The notes under the pieces are model-generated. The model searched no databases. It was not told where the DNA came from and saw only the letters and a list, made by a program, of their open reading frames with translations. Shown piece by piece: positions 24,484 through 33,215 of a stretch of DNA of 64,000 nucleotides (position 1 is the stretch's first letter; each line of letters begins with the position of its first letter). The stretch is from Siminovitchia thermophila (GTDB taxonomy: Bacteria > Bacillota > Bacilli > Bacillales > Bacillaceae_C): positions 1 through 64,000 of the forward strand of contig NZ_JAFBFH010000008.1 of assembly GCF_016909185.1 (NCBI RefSeq), read 5' to 3'. Both the position numbers and the translations under genes were made by a program.

Positions 24484-25191
24484 TTATTCATTTGGTCCGT
24501 ATACTCTTTTCCGGATATCCGGCATATCCTTTTTCAGGACCCGTTTGCTTAATGTTACTTGCCAATTGGCAGAAAGAGCTTCACAGCGAGAAAGCTCCAT
24601 TGCTTCTTCCATATTTTCTTTATCCTTGTGGATAATTGTATTGCATTTTTCGATTGTCCAATATGGATACGGGCGCTCCATTAACGTAAAGGATTGACCC
24701 GCTTCAACGTATCCTTCCTTTAATACACGGTAATACCAGCCAGTACGGCCTGTGTTCTGCAACAGCAAAGCCAAGTTTTTGATTTTAAATCGCCGGGCCG
24801 GCTTCCAGCAAGGCTGTCTTGGTTGGGATACTTGTATCACGGCATCACCAATTTCATAAATGTCGCCAATCGCCACATCTTCTTCTGTTTGATGCCTGAT
24901 CGAAAAGTTTTCCCCCATCCCTCCAGGAAGCAACCCCGCATCAGGAAATTCATTGTTCCAATAGCCGTAGTGTTCCAGCGGATAGGCGAACACCGCTTTT
25001 TCCGGACCTCCATGATGCTTCAAATCCGCCTGGCCATCCCCTTGTAAATTTGTTTTTCCAAGCCAAACAGAGCGTTGAACAGGTTCTTTAAAGATACCGC
25101 TCCGCCACTCCCGATCCATCGGGTTTTCAGCATGTTTCTCGCCGATTGTTTTAGGTTGGCCAATAAAAACAGTTTTCAGAAATGCATCCAC
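24484..25191 (-). CDS. MOSC-domain protein (YiiM/YflK-like)
   Basis: MOSC proteins bind sulfur or molybdenum cofactor; the YiiM type detoxifies N-hydroxylated bases. The 235-residue product has the MOSC domain at residues 20-165 with the conserved Cys in SQPRQPCWKPARR and GGMGENFSI upstream, then a C-terminal three-helix extension (ALSANWQVTLSKRVLKKD) found in YiiM. The GTG start has AAGGTGG ten bases upstream. The gene stands alone, and no molybdenum cofactor genes are near, so a YiiM-like role is more likely than sulfuration. Confidence 0.87.
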   Translation of the reverse strand: MDAFLKTVFIGQPKTIGEKHAENPMDREWRSGIFKEPVQRSVWLGKTNLQGDGQADLKHHGGPEKAVFAYPLEHYGYWNNEFPDAGLLPGGMGENFSIRHQTEEDVAIGDIYEIGDAVIQVSQPRQPCWKPARRFKIKNLALLLQNTGRTGWYYRVLKEGYVEAGQSFTLMERPYPYWTIEKCNTIIHKDKENMEEAMELSRCEALSANWQVTLSKRVLKKDMPDIRKRVYGPNE

Positions 25192-25315
25192 TTTGCAACT
25201 TCCACCTTATCCATTGAGATAATATTATTTTATCTCTCTTTGATCAAGATGCCAAACATAGAAAAGCAGGAAAGGGAATTCCTTAAATAAGGTAGATAAC
25301 TTTCATTAGTTCAAA

Positions 25316-25342
25316 TAAAAAAGAGCAGTAAATAACTGCTCA
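25316..25342 (-). terminator. terminator hairpin
   Basis: The perfect stem GAGCAGT/ACTGCTC, read on the minus strand, is followed by TTTTTTATTTG. It lies downstream of the tandem repeat and upstream of the MOSC gene, and would stop transcription coming from the methyltransferase genes. Confidence 0.65.
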
Positions 25343-25421
25343 GGCTGTCAACAAATCTTCGAAAGCTTAGTCACGGCAAATCCATCCCCCCTTTGGGATT
25401 GACTTGTCTTTTTGGGGTTTA

Positions 25422-25660
25422 CTATCCAATTTTCCATTTACTCGCGGCTTTTGAAAAATTCTATCCAATTTTCCATTTACTCACGGCTTTTGAAAAATTC
25501 TATCCAATTTTCTTATTTACTCATGGCTTTTGAAAAATTCTATCCAATTTTCTTATTTACTCATGGCTTTTGAAAAATATTATCCAATTTTCCGATTTAC
25601 TCACGGCTTTTGAAAAATACTGTCCGCTTTATCCATTTTCTCGCCGATTCCAGGTAATTA
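25422..25660. repeat. 39/40-bp tandem repeat, five copies and a decayed sixth
   Basis: Units start at 25422, 25461, 25500, 25540 and 25580, each beginning CTATCCAATTTTC (the fifth TTATCC), passing ATTTACTCACGGC and ending TTTTGAAAAATT. A sixth unit from 25620 (CTGTCCGCTTTATCC) is strongly diverged. Unit lengths are 39, 39, 40, 40 and 40. The third and fourth are the most similar. No spacers are present, so it is not a CRISPR array. Confidence 0.9.
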
Positions 25661-25907
25661 CTCGCTTTCCTCTCCATCATTTGCATGAATCAGAACACCT
25701 CTTCAACATCATCAAGATGATATTCATTGAGTATTCCTTTCAACCCACCGTACGGTATAACCCCTTTGCTAAATCAGCCACACGCTGCAATTTTTTAGGT
25801 TATATTGCAGTTTCGTTAACGGTTAGATTCCATATCAGACTTTGATTTATTTTTTGGTTACCAATATGAACTTATCGGAATGACAGACTAAAATGCAGGA
25901 TTGCTTT

Positions 25908-26522
25908 TTATTCATCATCTGATCTTTTCTTTTTCAAAACCAATTGAATCACATGGGCCAATCCTTTATGAAGAGTGCCCTCTTTTCGATCCTGTTCGCC
26001 CCAGAAAAAGTGAACTACATGATGGCCTCCGATCCAATCCAGCACGTCCTTGGGGTCGTACAACATGTCGATTTCCCGTGGACCGCCCGTCCCATACCTG
26101 ATTTGCTCTTTCGAGTACACTTCCAGCATCACCACACCGCCCGGTTTGACGACCTTGAGCATTTTCTTAAAAACTTCTTTTTGATCGCGACTCTGAAAGT
26201 GGCCAAACACCATGATTGCCGCATCAAACTGGCCTGCTTCAACTTCATACTCGAGCAAGTCGACTGTTTTAGTCTTTACAACGACACCGTGTTTTGCCGC
26301 CAGACTTTTCGTTTTTCGCAGACCACTTTCCGCATAATCCCAAGCTGTCACATCATGGCCTTCCCTTGCCAAAAAAACCGCGTTGCGCCCTTCACCTTCC
26401 GCAAAACAGACGACCGGCCCGCAAGCCCTCAATTGGCCGACATGTTCCCGAATAAATGCATTGGGTTCTTCTCCGTATACATATTCCTCTGTAGCAAACC
26501 GCTTATTCCACATATTTCCCAT
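25908..26522 (-). CDS. SAM-dependent methyltransferase (TehB-like)
   Basis: This 204-residue class I methyltransferase has the SAM-binding glycine-rich loop VVCFAEGEGRNAVFLAREGHDVTAWDYAE, with the variant E-G-E-G-R seen in tellurite-resistance TehB-type enzymes. Motif II is FDAAIMVFGHF and motif III is LKVVKPGGVVMLEVYS. The N terminus MWNKRFATEEYVYGEEPNAF is also characteristic. An ATG with GAGGAGGG six bases upstream gives the start. It follows another methyltransferase gene by 13 bp. The acceptor is unknown; TehB homology alone does not prove tellurite methylation. Confidence 0.85.
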   Translation of the reverse strand: MGNMWNKRFATEEYVYGEEPNAFIREHVGQLRACGPVVCFAEGEGRNAVFLAREGHDVTAWDYAESGLRKTKSLAAKHGVVVKTKTVDLLEYEVEAGQFDAAIMVFGHFQSRDQKEVFKKMLKVVKPGGVVMLEVYSKEQIRYGTGGPREIDMLYDPKDVLDWIGGHHVVHFFWGEQDRKEGTLHKGLAHVIQLVLKKKRSDDE

Positions 26523-26535
26523 CGTTGTCCCTCCT

Positions 26536-27144
26536 CTAACACCACCTGAAAATTAAAAACCGTTCATGATCATTTTTTTCATATAAAAAGTCGACCCGAA
26601 CCTCGTCTATAAGCTGAAATGGCGTGTAATTGATCACATAATGCACGTATTCAATGGAAGGATAGTACAAAATAAGATCAACTTTCCGCGGAGTTTGTGC
26701 CACCGACAAGCCAATATGATGAATGACATTCATGAAAATCTGCACAGAAAAGGGATTGAAAAAGAAAAAAACATTATCACTTGGATGTATGTCATATTCT
26801 TGCGCCAATAGACGCCGAAAATTAACGATACCTGCTTTTAGCTTCCCGTTTTTAATATAATTTGCTTGATTTTTGAGCGCAGATTCATACAATGAAGGGT
26901 TCATTTCCACACCTGTTGCCGAGACTTGAAAAAGATGGTGGGCGAAAAAAGCAACCCGCCCCTTGCCGCATCCCATATCAACGAAACAGTCACTTTTGGA
27001 CAGCCTATAGCGGGAAAAAAGCTGTTCCAACGCCGCATAGGGTGTCGGCTCATAACGGTGATAATGAACATGGGCAGAGGGGCCTTCACAATCTCCGGTG
27101 GTTTTTATAGATAACAACTTATCATATTTGTAATCAATCATCAT
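26536..27144 (-). CDS. class I SAM-dependent methyltransferase-like protein
   Basis: This 202-residue protein carries motif I as CFVDMGCGKGRVAFFAHHLF (residues 52-71), an acidic residue at the end of strand 2 in ATGVEMNPSLYESA, and a striking NVFFFFNPFS at the motif IV position, as in several Bacillus methyltransferases that modify an amine or DNA/protein side chain. Two adjacent ATG codons follow GGGGAG; the second (27141) has the better spacing. It heads a two-gene unit with the TehB-like gene. The substrate is unknown. Confidence 0.75.
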   Translation of the reverse strand: MMIDYKYDKLLSIKTTGDCEGPSAHVHYHRYEPTPYAALEQLFSRYRLSKSDCFVDMGCGKGRVAFFAHHLFQVSATGVEMNPSLYESALKNQANYIKNGKLKAGIVNFRRLLAQEYDIHPSDNVFFFFNPFSVQIFMNVIHHIGLSVAQTPRKVDLILYYPSIEYVHYVINYTPFQLIDEVRVDFLYEKNDHERFLIFRWC

Positions 27145-27189
27145 TAAGCTCCCCGTTCATTCAATGTTATGCTCTATTTCGGACAGCTC

Positions 27190-27747
27190 TTATATTTCTT
27201 TTATCAGTTCTTCCAGAGATGATTGATATGTGTGATAGTCCTCTTCCGAAAATAACGTCATGACTACTTTTCCGAATGGATGTTTTTTTAAAAAGCCGAT
27301 AATCGTGCTTAAAGCGGTTTTTGAGGCGAGTTCAATGGGAAAACGGTACACTCCCGTTGAAATGGATGGAAAAGAAATGCTTTGCAGTCCTTTTTCACTC
27401 GCCAGGCCTAGTGCGTTTTTATAACAATTGGCGAGCAGCTCTTTTTCCTTCTGATCTCCTCCCTGCCAAACAGGACCCACCGTATGGATGACATATTGCG
27501 CCGGCAGGAGGTACCCTTTGGTGATGACCGCATCACCCGTTGGCAACATCTCTCCCTTCAAAACTTCTTTCCGAAGCCGTTTACACTCTTCCAGCAACTC
27601 GGGTCCAGCCGCTCGATGAATGGCTCCATCCACCCCGCCTCCGCCCAAAAGAGTGCCATTTGCCGCATTGACGATCGCATCCCTCTTCTGTTTAGTAATA
27701 TCGCCTCTCATTAACGTAAGCGTGCTTCTATTGATTTCCACTTCCAT
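27190..27747 (-). CDS. macrodomain protein (O-acetyl-ADP-ribose deacetylase type)
   Basis: Macrodomains of this type hydrolyse O-acetyl-ADP-ribose or remove ADP-ribose from proteins. The 185-residue product has the signature AIVNAANGTLLGGGGVDGAIHRAAG, the QYVIHTVGPVW strand, and the second ligand loop SFPSISTGVYRFP. These match MacroD/YmdB enzymes closely, with the catalytic Asn and Asp (NAANG, GVDGAI) present. The ATG at 27747 has AAGGGGTGA upstream; the GTG two codons earlier is too near that site. It lies alone between a methyltransferase unit and psiE. No ADP-ribosyltransferase is nearby. Confidence 0.92.
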   Translation of the reverse strand: MEVEINRSTLTLMRGDITKQKRDAIVNAANGTLLGGGGVDGAIHRAAGPELLEECKRLRKEVLKGEMLPTGDAVITKGYLLPAQYVIHTVGPVWQGGDQKEKELLANCYKNALGLASEKGLQSISFPSISTGVYRFPIELASKTALSTIIGFLKKHPFGKVVMTLFSEEDYHTYQSSLEELIKEI

Positions 27748-27826
27748 TCGCACATCACCCCTTCACTTCATACTTTCATCATAGCGAGAATTGCCTATAA
27801 AGCAAAGATTATAGACTACTTTCCTG

Positions 27827-28267
27827 TTACTTTTTGAAAAACCATTTGCTGTCTGGACGTTCTCTTGGCGTAATATTCAAAATGAAATACGCGATGATCA
27901 GAATTAAAATCACAATGGAATAAAACAACGTATTTAATGGGTGATCATGATCAACAATGATCAAGCGGATCATGGCCGTGATGCCTATATAAAGAAAGTA
28001 GCGGAGGGGAAAATGATATTCTTCCTTAAAATACTTTACGATCATCGTAATAAACTCAAAATATAAGAAGAAGAGAAGGATATTGGCCAGAAAAAGTTTA
28101 TAATCATTGCTTTCTTTTCGAATAAGAATTTGGCCGAAAATGATTAACTCCTGTATAAGTAAAACGGATAAAATGATGGCGAGGAAGACGAGTGAAATAT
28201 TTAAAATAATTTGCAGTACTTTCGGGATCAATTGCACAAAAGAAATATTCTTTTTGATTTTGAACAT
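27827..28267 (-). CDS. psiE: PsiE family membrane protein
   Basis: PsiE proteins were found as phosphate-starvation-inducible in E. coli; their function is not known. The 146-residue product has four hydrophobic segments (about residues 17-38, 58-78, 88-108 and 113-133) and the family's conserved central part EEYHFPLRYFLYIGITAMIRLIIVDHDHPLN. AGGAGGAAGCGC precedes the ATG. It is a single gene. No Pho box was recognised in its upstream region. Confidence 0.85.
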   Translation of the reverse strand: MFKIKKNISFVQLIPKVLQIILNISLVFLAIILSVLLIQELIIFGQILIRKESNDYKLFLANILLFFLYFEFITMIVKYFKEEYHFPLRYFLYIGITAMIRLIIVDHDHPLNTLFYSIVILILIIAYFILNITPRERPDSKWFFKK

Positions 28268-28613
28268 GCGCTTCCTCCTTCAATAAAGTGACATTATTTT
28301 TTATGAAAAATCCTAGGGTACCCGCCTGGAGTGTATATATTTTCTTTCAGATCATGAACACTCCAACGACCGACTAAGGATTATGTTGCTCTACAATTCA
28401 CGGTCGCCCATCCTCCTTTACAACTTTTATTTTAGCGATAGTACTCCGCATGTTTCAATTGAAAATCAAACATTTTTTGGAAATAGCAACCTGTATGACA
28501 GAAAACCAAATCCTGATTTTCCCTACACCACTTTTCAAATGAATCATAAAAACCTTTTTTAGAGAACTTCAAAAAACCTCTCGTAGTAATAAAGTCCTAT
28601 TTTGTACGAAAGA
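28268..28613. other. intergenic region between psiE and sodA
   Basis: This holds the divergent promoters of psiE and sodA. No gene, repeat or RNA element was recognised. Confidence 0.35.
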
Positions 28614-28642
28614 GTTGACAAAGACACCTCTTTATATTAATT
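28614..28642 (+). promoter_or_regulatory. sigma-A promoter of the superoxide dismutase gene
   Basis: TTGACA at 28614-28619 is followed after 17 bases by TAATTT, leaving a leader of about 50 bases before the GTG start at 28702. Confidence 0.55.
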
Positions 28643-28701
28643 TTGCATTAGGGAAACTTTTTTGTGTATGTGCAATAATTAATAGGAAAGGGGAAATAGA
28701 A

Positions 28702-29322
28702 GTGTCATCATTCGCTTTACCGGAATTGAACTATGATTATGATGAACTCGAACCATTTATTGACGCCCGAACATTAGAAATCCATCACAGTAAACATCAC
28801 GCTACATACGTCAATAACTTAAATACATTGTTGGCAGGCCATGAACATCTGCAAAATAAACCGATTGAGGATATCCTCAGCAACTTGGATTCCCTGCCCG
28901 AGGAAATACGGACAGGTGTCAGAAATAACGGCGGCGGGCATTACTGCCACAGCCTTTTTTGGGAAATCATGTGCCCAAAAGGAGGTGATGAACCAACAGG
29001 GGATATTGCTAAAGCCATCGAACATTACTTTAAAACCTTTGATAACTTCAAAGATAAGCTTTCCCAAGCAGCCATTTCCCGGTTTGGCAGTGGGTACGGC
29101 TGGCTTGTACTTGATGGTGAGGAGTTATCCATCATGAGTACTGCTAATCAGGACACGCCGTTAATGACCGGGAAAACACCGCTGCTTGTCATAGATGTTT
29201 GGGAACATGCTTATTATTTGAAGTATCAAAACAGACGACCGGAATTCGTCTCTAGTTGGTGGAACACTGTGAATTGGGATCAAGTGAATGAATTGTATTT
29301 GGAAGCGTTGAATAAAAGGTAA
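28702..29322 (+). CDS. sodA: superoxide dismutase (Mn/Fe)
   Basis: This enzyme converts superoxide to hydrogen peroxide and oxygen in the cytosol. The 206-residue protein begins at a GTG (VSSFALPELNYDYDELEP) with AAAGGGG nine bases upstream; an upstream in-frame TTG overlaps the promoter. All four metal ligands are present: His in EIHHSKHHATYV, His in GGHYCHSLFW, and Asp and His in VIDVWEHAYYLKYQNRR. The Gln in STANQDTPL favours the manganese type. Unusually, the residue before the second metal His is Cys, where the family nearly always has Asn (GHxNHSLFW). Confidence 0.92.
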   Translation: MSSFALPELNYDYDELEPFIDARTLEIHHSKHHATYVNNLNTLLAGHEHLQNKPIEDILSNLDSLPEEIRTGVRNNGGGHYCHSLFWEIMCPKGGDEPTGDIAKAIEHYFKTFDNFKDKLSQAAISRFGSGYGWLVLDGEELSIMSTANQDTPLMTGKTPLLVIDVWEHAYYLKYQNRRPEFVSSWWNTVNWDQVNELYLEALNKR

Positions 29323-29345
29323 TTGAGGCAAAGAAATATGCCATT

Positions 29346-29379
29346 AGCTCCCGGACTGGTGACCCGGGAGCTTTTTTTA
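29346..29379 (+). terminator. sodA terminator
   Basis: The stem AGCTCCCGG/CCGGGAGCT is followed by TTTTTTT. The minus-strand UPF0210 gene ends just beyond it. Confidence 0.88.
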
Positions 29380-29385
29380 TGTTAC

Positions 29386-30747
29386 TTAATTAATTAATGA
29401 TTGCAGCGGTGCAGGAATACGCCCGCCCCGGCGGATAAGCTTCTCTGAGCTGTATTGGTTGACACCCAGTACTGGCGCCCGCCCAAGCAGTCCGCCAAAT
29501 TCCACGATATCTCCTTCCCGCTTTCCCGGGACTGGAATGACGCGAACGGCTGTCGTTTTCTTATTAATCATACCGATCGCGGCTTCGTCCGCAATGATCG
29601 CAGCCAGCGTGGCAGGTGAAGCATCGCCGGATAAGGCAATCATATCGAGTCCAACCGAGCAAACACATGTCATGGCTTCCAGTTTGGATAAAGTGAGCGC
29701 CTGGTCTTCGATGCCCCGGATCATTCCCTCATCCTCACTCACCGGGATAAAAGCGCCGCTCAAACCGCCGACATAAGAACTCGCCATGGCCCCTCCTTTT
29801 TTTACTGCGTCATTCATTAAAGCGAGAGCCGCAATTGTCCCATGTGTTCCGACCCGCTCAAGGCCGATTTCTTCCAAAATATCGGCAACACTGTCATTCA
29901 TGGCGTTCGTGGGAGCAAGTGACAAATCCATGATTCCGAACGGAACTTGGAGACGTTCTGCAACAACCCTGCCAAGCAGTTCGCCGGCTCGCGTGATTTT
30001 AAAAACCGTTTTCTTAATAATATCTGCCACTTCTCCAAGATCAGCCTCCGGATGGCGCCTTAAAGCATTTAACACGACGCCCGGGCCGCTGACTCCCACA
30101 TTCAGCACAACTTCTCCTTCGCCCGCACCGTGAAAAGCACCCGCCATAAACGGATTATCCTCAACAGGATTACAAAAAACGACAAGCTTGGCACAGGCAA
30201 TCCCGTTTCGATCCTTCGTCCTTTCCGCCGCTTCTTTTATAATCAAACCCATCTCGCGAACAGCATCCATATTAATGCCCGTTCTTGTTGTGGCAACAGA
30301 AATGGAAGAACAAACCCGCTCCGTTACGCTTAATGCCTCCGGGAGAGCGTCAAGCAGTGTTTGATCTCCTTTGGCAATGCCTTTATGAACGAGAGCAGAA
30401 TAACCTCCGATAAAATCGACGCCAATTGTGGCGGCCGCTTTGTCCAATGTTTTGGCCAACTCCACCGCCTGCTCCTTCGTCGCATTGCCCAGCAACTCGG
30501 CAATTGGCGTGACGGATATTCTCTTATTGACGATTGGAATACCGAATTCTTTTTCTGCCGCCTCCGCCGTGCTTTTTAAATTCCCGGCGTATTGTATGAT
30601 TTTCTCATAAACCCGTTTGTTCATTTTTTCAAAATCAGAATCAGCACAATCCGACAGGCTGATTCCCATGGTGACGGTGCGAATGTCCAAGTTTTCCATT
30701 TGGACCATCCGAATCGTTTCCATCATTTCGTTCAGCGCTATATTCAT
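29386..30747 (-). CDS. UPF0210 (DUF711) PFL-like protein
   Basis: This 453-residue cytosolic protein belongs to UPF0210, a family with a glycyl-radical-enzyme-like (PFL) barrel but no known activity. The family's features are present: [21 protein letters not shown] at the N terminus, [60 protein letters not shown] and [21 protein letters not shown]. The ATG at 30747 follows AAGGAGA by seven bases. It is directly downstream of an ACT-domain gene, the usual partner, and both lie behind a glycine riboswitch, which suggests a role connected with glycine. Confidence 0.9.
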   Translation of the reverse strand: MNIALNEMMETIRMVQMENLDIRTVTMGISLSDCADSDFEKMNKRVYEKIIQYAGNLKSTAEAAEKEFGIPIVNKRISVTPIAELLGNATKEQAVELAKTLDKAAATIGVDFIGGYSALVHKGIAKGDQTLLDALPEALSVTERVCSSISVATTRTGINMDAVREMGLIIKEAAERTKDRNGIACAKLVVFCNPVEDNPFMAGAFHGAGEGEVVLNVGVSGPGVVLNALRRHPEADLGEVADIIKKTVFKITRAGELLGRVVAERLQVPFGIMDLSLAPTNAMNDSVADILEEIGLERVGTHGTIAALALMNDAVKKGGAMASSYVGGLSGAFIPVSEDEGMIRGIEDQALTLSKLEAMTCVCSVGLDMIALSGDASPATLAAIIADEAAIGMINKKTTAVRVIPVPGKREGDIVEFGGLLGRAPVLGVNQYSSEKLIRRGGRIPAPLQSLIN

Positions 30748-30760
30748 ATACATTCTCCTT

Positions 30761-31036
30761 CTATATACGGTGCATCGACTGGAAAATCTCTTCCCGTTGA
30801 ATATTAATTTGCTGTCCAATTTTCACGCCAAGTTCATCAAACTGTTTTTGCAAGCCTTCCAAATTTTCAATGCCCGTTACATCAACAACCATCATCATTG
30901 TAAAAAAATCTTGCAAAATGGTTTGCCGGATATCCAAAACGTTAATGTGGTGATCCGACAACACTTTCGTTACACTTGCAATAATCCCTACTTGATCTTT
31001 CCCAACCACGCTGACAACTGCGCGTCTTTTCTCCAT
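30761..31036 (-). CDS. ACT-domain protein (UPF0237)
   Basis: ACT domains bind small molecules, usually amino acids, to regulate enzymes. The 91-residue protein has two successive ACT-like halves: [22 protein letters not shown] with the Gly of GKDQVGI at the ligand turn, then [21 protein letters not shown], and a C-terminal helix and strand. AAGGGGG lies ten bases before the ATG. It precedes the UPF0210 gene by 13 bp, and such pairs are widely conserved in Firmicutes. The glycine riboswitch upstream makes glycine a plausible ligand; that is inference. Confidence 0.88.
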   Translation of the reverse strand: MEKRRAVVSVVGKDQVGIIASVTKVLSDHHINVLDIRQTILQDFFTMMMVVDVTGIENLEGLQKQFDELGVKIGQQINIQREEIFQSMHRI

Positions 31037-31070
31037 GTTGTAATAGCCCCCTTCTTGAAATTGTAAACAT

Positions 31071-31225
31071 AAAAAAAGATTGGATCTCTCCAATCTCCGA
31101 AAGTCAGTAGAATAACGTACATAAAAGTTCGTATGTTACTCTTCTGTCCTTTTGCCTGAGATTGTGAATCCTTCGGCGCCGCGTAAATCACGGTCTCTCC
31201 AGAAGCTGCTCCGGTTATAGTTTGA
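31071..31225 (-). ncRNA. glycine riboswitch with terminator
   Basis: On the minus strand the glycine aptamer core is read as CTGGAGAGACCG (31191-31202), GCGCCGAAGGATT (about 31169-31181), and TCTCAGGCAAAAGGACAGAAG (31141-31161), in the order and wording of gcvT-type aptamers. Only one aptamer is seen, and the flanks may form a ghost partner. It is followed by a perfect terminator, AGATTGGA/TCCAATCT with T7 (31071-31096), 35 bp before the ACT gene. Confidence 0.9.
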
Positions 31226-31405
31226 TCCATAACCCTCATTGCTCATATTTTTGTCGATAAGTTATTTTAACAATCCGGCTCGTATTGAGTCAATAGCAGT
31301 TTTTAGAAACTTAGCACTCCCGTCTGATAATCGTGAAATAATAGCGCAAAGGACATTTCTTCTCATTCGCCTTTGCCATACCCTTCCGACTCGGATGATA
31401 ACGCA

Positions 31406-32020
31406 CTAGACCCGGGTTCCCGGCTTGGCCCAAATAAGATGCACCATGTTAAACCAGTGGCTTTCCACCTTGTCAATCTCGATTCCCGAAGCTTTTACAA
31501 GCTCCAGCATGTCACGATTATGATGACATCCGACCACACGGCAAAAAAGTGGATTGAAAGTCCTTTGGAATGTCGAAATCGCGACATGAGAGCTAATGCC
31601 ATGCTCCAATAATAAAATGTTCCCGTCAGGCTTACACCAACGCTGGATTTTTTGAAACATGCCGAGAGGATTTTCGTAACAACAAAATGAAAGCGTCGAA
31701 ACAATGGTGTCGAACGATTCCTCATCAAAGCTCATTTTCTCGATGTCGCCACAAATAAAGACAGCATCCATGTGATGAGCGGCGGCCGCCACCCTGGCTT
31801 TGCGAAGCATCTCTTCACTAAAATCCGTCGCCGTCACCTTGACCCCTGAAGGATAGTAAGGAAAATTGGCTCCCGCCCCAACCGCCAGTTCAAGAACTTC
31901 TCCTTCGGCTTGACGAATCAACTCTTGGCGCCACCTTTTTAACGAAGCAGAATCCTTTCCCTTGGCATATCTTTTCGCTTGCCTGTCAAACAATCGAACC
32001 AGCTTCTCTTTTTTCACCAT
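31406..32020 (-). CDS. class I SAM-dependent methyltransferase
   Basis: This is a 204-residue methyltransferase of the UbiE/phospholipid N-methyltransferase type. Motif I is EVLELAVGAGANFPYYP, the acidic residue follows in VTATDFSEEMLRKA, motif II is FDTIVSTLSFCCYENP, and motif III is WCKPDGNILLLEHG. The N terminus VRLFDRQAKRYAKGKDS is typical of the YcgJ/YodH-like group. AGGAGGAAGA precedes the ATG. It stands alone between the glycine riboswitch locus and the LysM gene. The substrate is unknown. Confidence 0.83.
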   Translation of the reverse strand: MVKKEKLVRLFDRQAKRYAKGKDSASLKRWRQELIRQAEGEVLELAVGAGANFPYYPSGVKVTATDFSEEMLRKARVAAAAHHMDAVFICGDIEKMSFDEESFDTIVSTLSFCCYENPLGMFQKIQRWCKPDGNILLLEHGISSHVAISTFQRTFNPLFCRVVGCHHNRDMLELVKASGIEIDKVESHWFNMVHLIWAKPGTRV

Positions 32021-32241
32021 TCTTCCTCCTCGCTCCCGGCTTTATTAAAATATAACACGGTTCTGTAATATAGTGTCTTTTTTGTTTAGAACCTTGAAAA
32101 TAGCGATTCCCTGGCTTGGTTACCAAGACATGTTCATGTTTTTTGGAAATATTTTGTAACCGAAAGTATATACAGATGAAATACGGCTGTCATATTCCCC
32201 TGTTATACTAAGACCTACGATTTAAAATAAAGGAGTTTTGC

Positions 32242-32865
32242 ATGTTGAGAAAAATAGTCATATCTATGGTTACAGCATCTATTCTAGTAGTAGGTTTTTC
32301 TGGAGCAGCTTCAGCGGCAACGGACACATATACAGTTAAAAAGGGAGATACACTTTGGGGTATCGGATTACAGCATAAGGTTTCCGTCAGCCAATTAAAA
32401 AGTTTGAACGGACTAACAAGTGACCTTATCATCCCGAATCAAGTATTAACGATTACGAATTCAAACACGGCGGCGCCAGTCAATACAACAGAAAAGCCAC
32501 AAGCACCTGTTCAGACTGCCAGTCCCGAAGCAACCGCGAATGAAACTACGAATGATACGACAAATGAAACTGCCAATAAAACAATCACAGTTACAGCGAC
32601 AGCCTACACGGCCAGTTGCAAAGGATGTAGCGGCATTACCGCTACCGGCATTGATTTAATAAAAAACCCTAACGCCAAAGTCATCTCCGTTGATCCGAAT
32701 GTCATACCTCTTGGGTCCAAAGTTCATGTAGAAGGATACGGAACTGCCGTTGCGGGAGATACTGGCGGCGCGATAAAAGGAAATAAAATTGACTTGCACG
32801 TGCCTACTAATCAGGAAGCATTAAACTGGGGAGTCAGAACAGTTAAAGTAACAGTTTACGAGTAA
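32242..32865 (+). CDS. secreted LysM-3D domain cell-wall protein (YocH-like)
   Basis: This 207-residue protein is exported and acts on peptidoglycan. A signal peptide (KIVISMVTASILVVGFSGAASA) is followed by one LysM domain (residues about 29-72, YTVKKGDTLWGIGLQHKVS) that binds the wall. A Thr- and Asn-rich linker follows, then a C-terminal 3D domain with its Asp residues: ATGIDLIKNPN, SVDPNVIPLGSKV and AGDTGGAIKGNKIDLHV. This is the layout of B. subtilis YocH, a muralytic enzyme. AGGAG precedes the ATG, and TATACT at 32214 is a likely -10. A WalR box was looked for, but only one good half-site (TGTAAC) was seen. Confidence 0.9.
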   Translation: MLRKIVISMVTASILVVGFSGAASAATDTYTVKKGDTLWGIGLQHKVSVSQLKSLNGLTSDLIIPNQVLTITNSNTAAPVNTTEKPQAPVQTASPEATANETTNDTTNETANKTITVTATAYTASCKGCSGITATGIDLIKNPNAKVISVDPNVIPLGSKVHVEGYGTAVAGDTGGAIKGNKIDLHVPTNQEALNWGVRTVKVTVYE

Positions 32866-32902
32866 ACAAAGAATTAGGGGCTGTCTAAAAAGCTTCTAAA
32901 GT

Positions 32903-32945
32903 AAATCAGTCGCAGAAAAACGCTTCGTATTTCTGCGACTGATTT
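32903..32945 (+). terminator. strong hairpin after the LysM-3D gene
   Basis: AAATCAGTCGCAGAAA (32903-32918) pairs with TTTCTGCGACTGATTT across a 12-base loop. The sequence just upstream, GGGGCTGTCTAAAAAGC at 32878-32894, resembles an insertion-sequence end, so the hairpin may belong to an IS-derived fragment that now serves as terminator. Confidence 0.6.
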
Positions 32946-33215
32946 TGCATTTTGACATATGTTTAAAACCCCAACATTTATATAGAGCCTTTATCAAAAA
33001 AATCGGAGCCCTAGACGGTCTCCGATTGAAATCATTCCATAATTTCCATTCCATTGTTTTTACAACATATACCACAAGTATTTCCACAGCTCATGACAGA
33101 TTCCCGCAAATATCAAGGATCAAATTCCCCATTTTCTTGTAAGCACCCTGTTTTATAAAGCCATATCAGTAAATGCATGAGGGGGACAAGACATAGCCAT
33201 TACATTTGGGTGATC

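Larger units (their letters stand above)
25192..25907. other. 700-bp intergenic region with terminator and tandem repeat
   Basis: No gene is supported here. It contains a hairpin at 25324-25342, a five-copy tandem repeat at 25422-25619, and low-complexity sequence to 25907. Short open frames across the repeats are by-products of the repeat period. Confidence 0.5.

Noticed and set aside
25422-25660. CRISPR-like array
   Set aside because: The repeated units are directly adjacent with no unique spacers, and no cas genes are present.
32150-32220. WalR box before the LysM-3D gene
   Set aside because: Only one good half-site (TGTAAC) was found; the second half at the right distance matches poorly.
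32896-33087. 63-codon minus-strand gene after the LysM-3D gene
   Set aside because: It overlaps the terminator hairpin and has no ribosome binding site; it may be part of an insertion-sequence fragment but cannot be supported.
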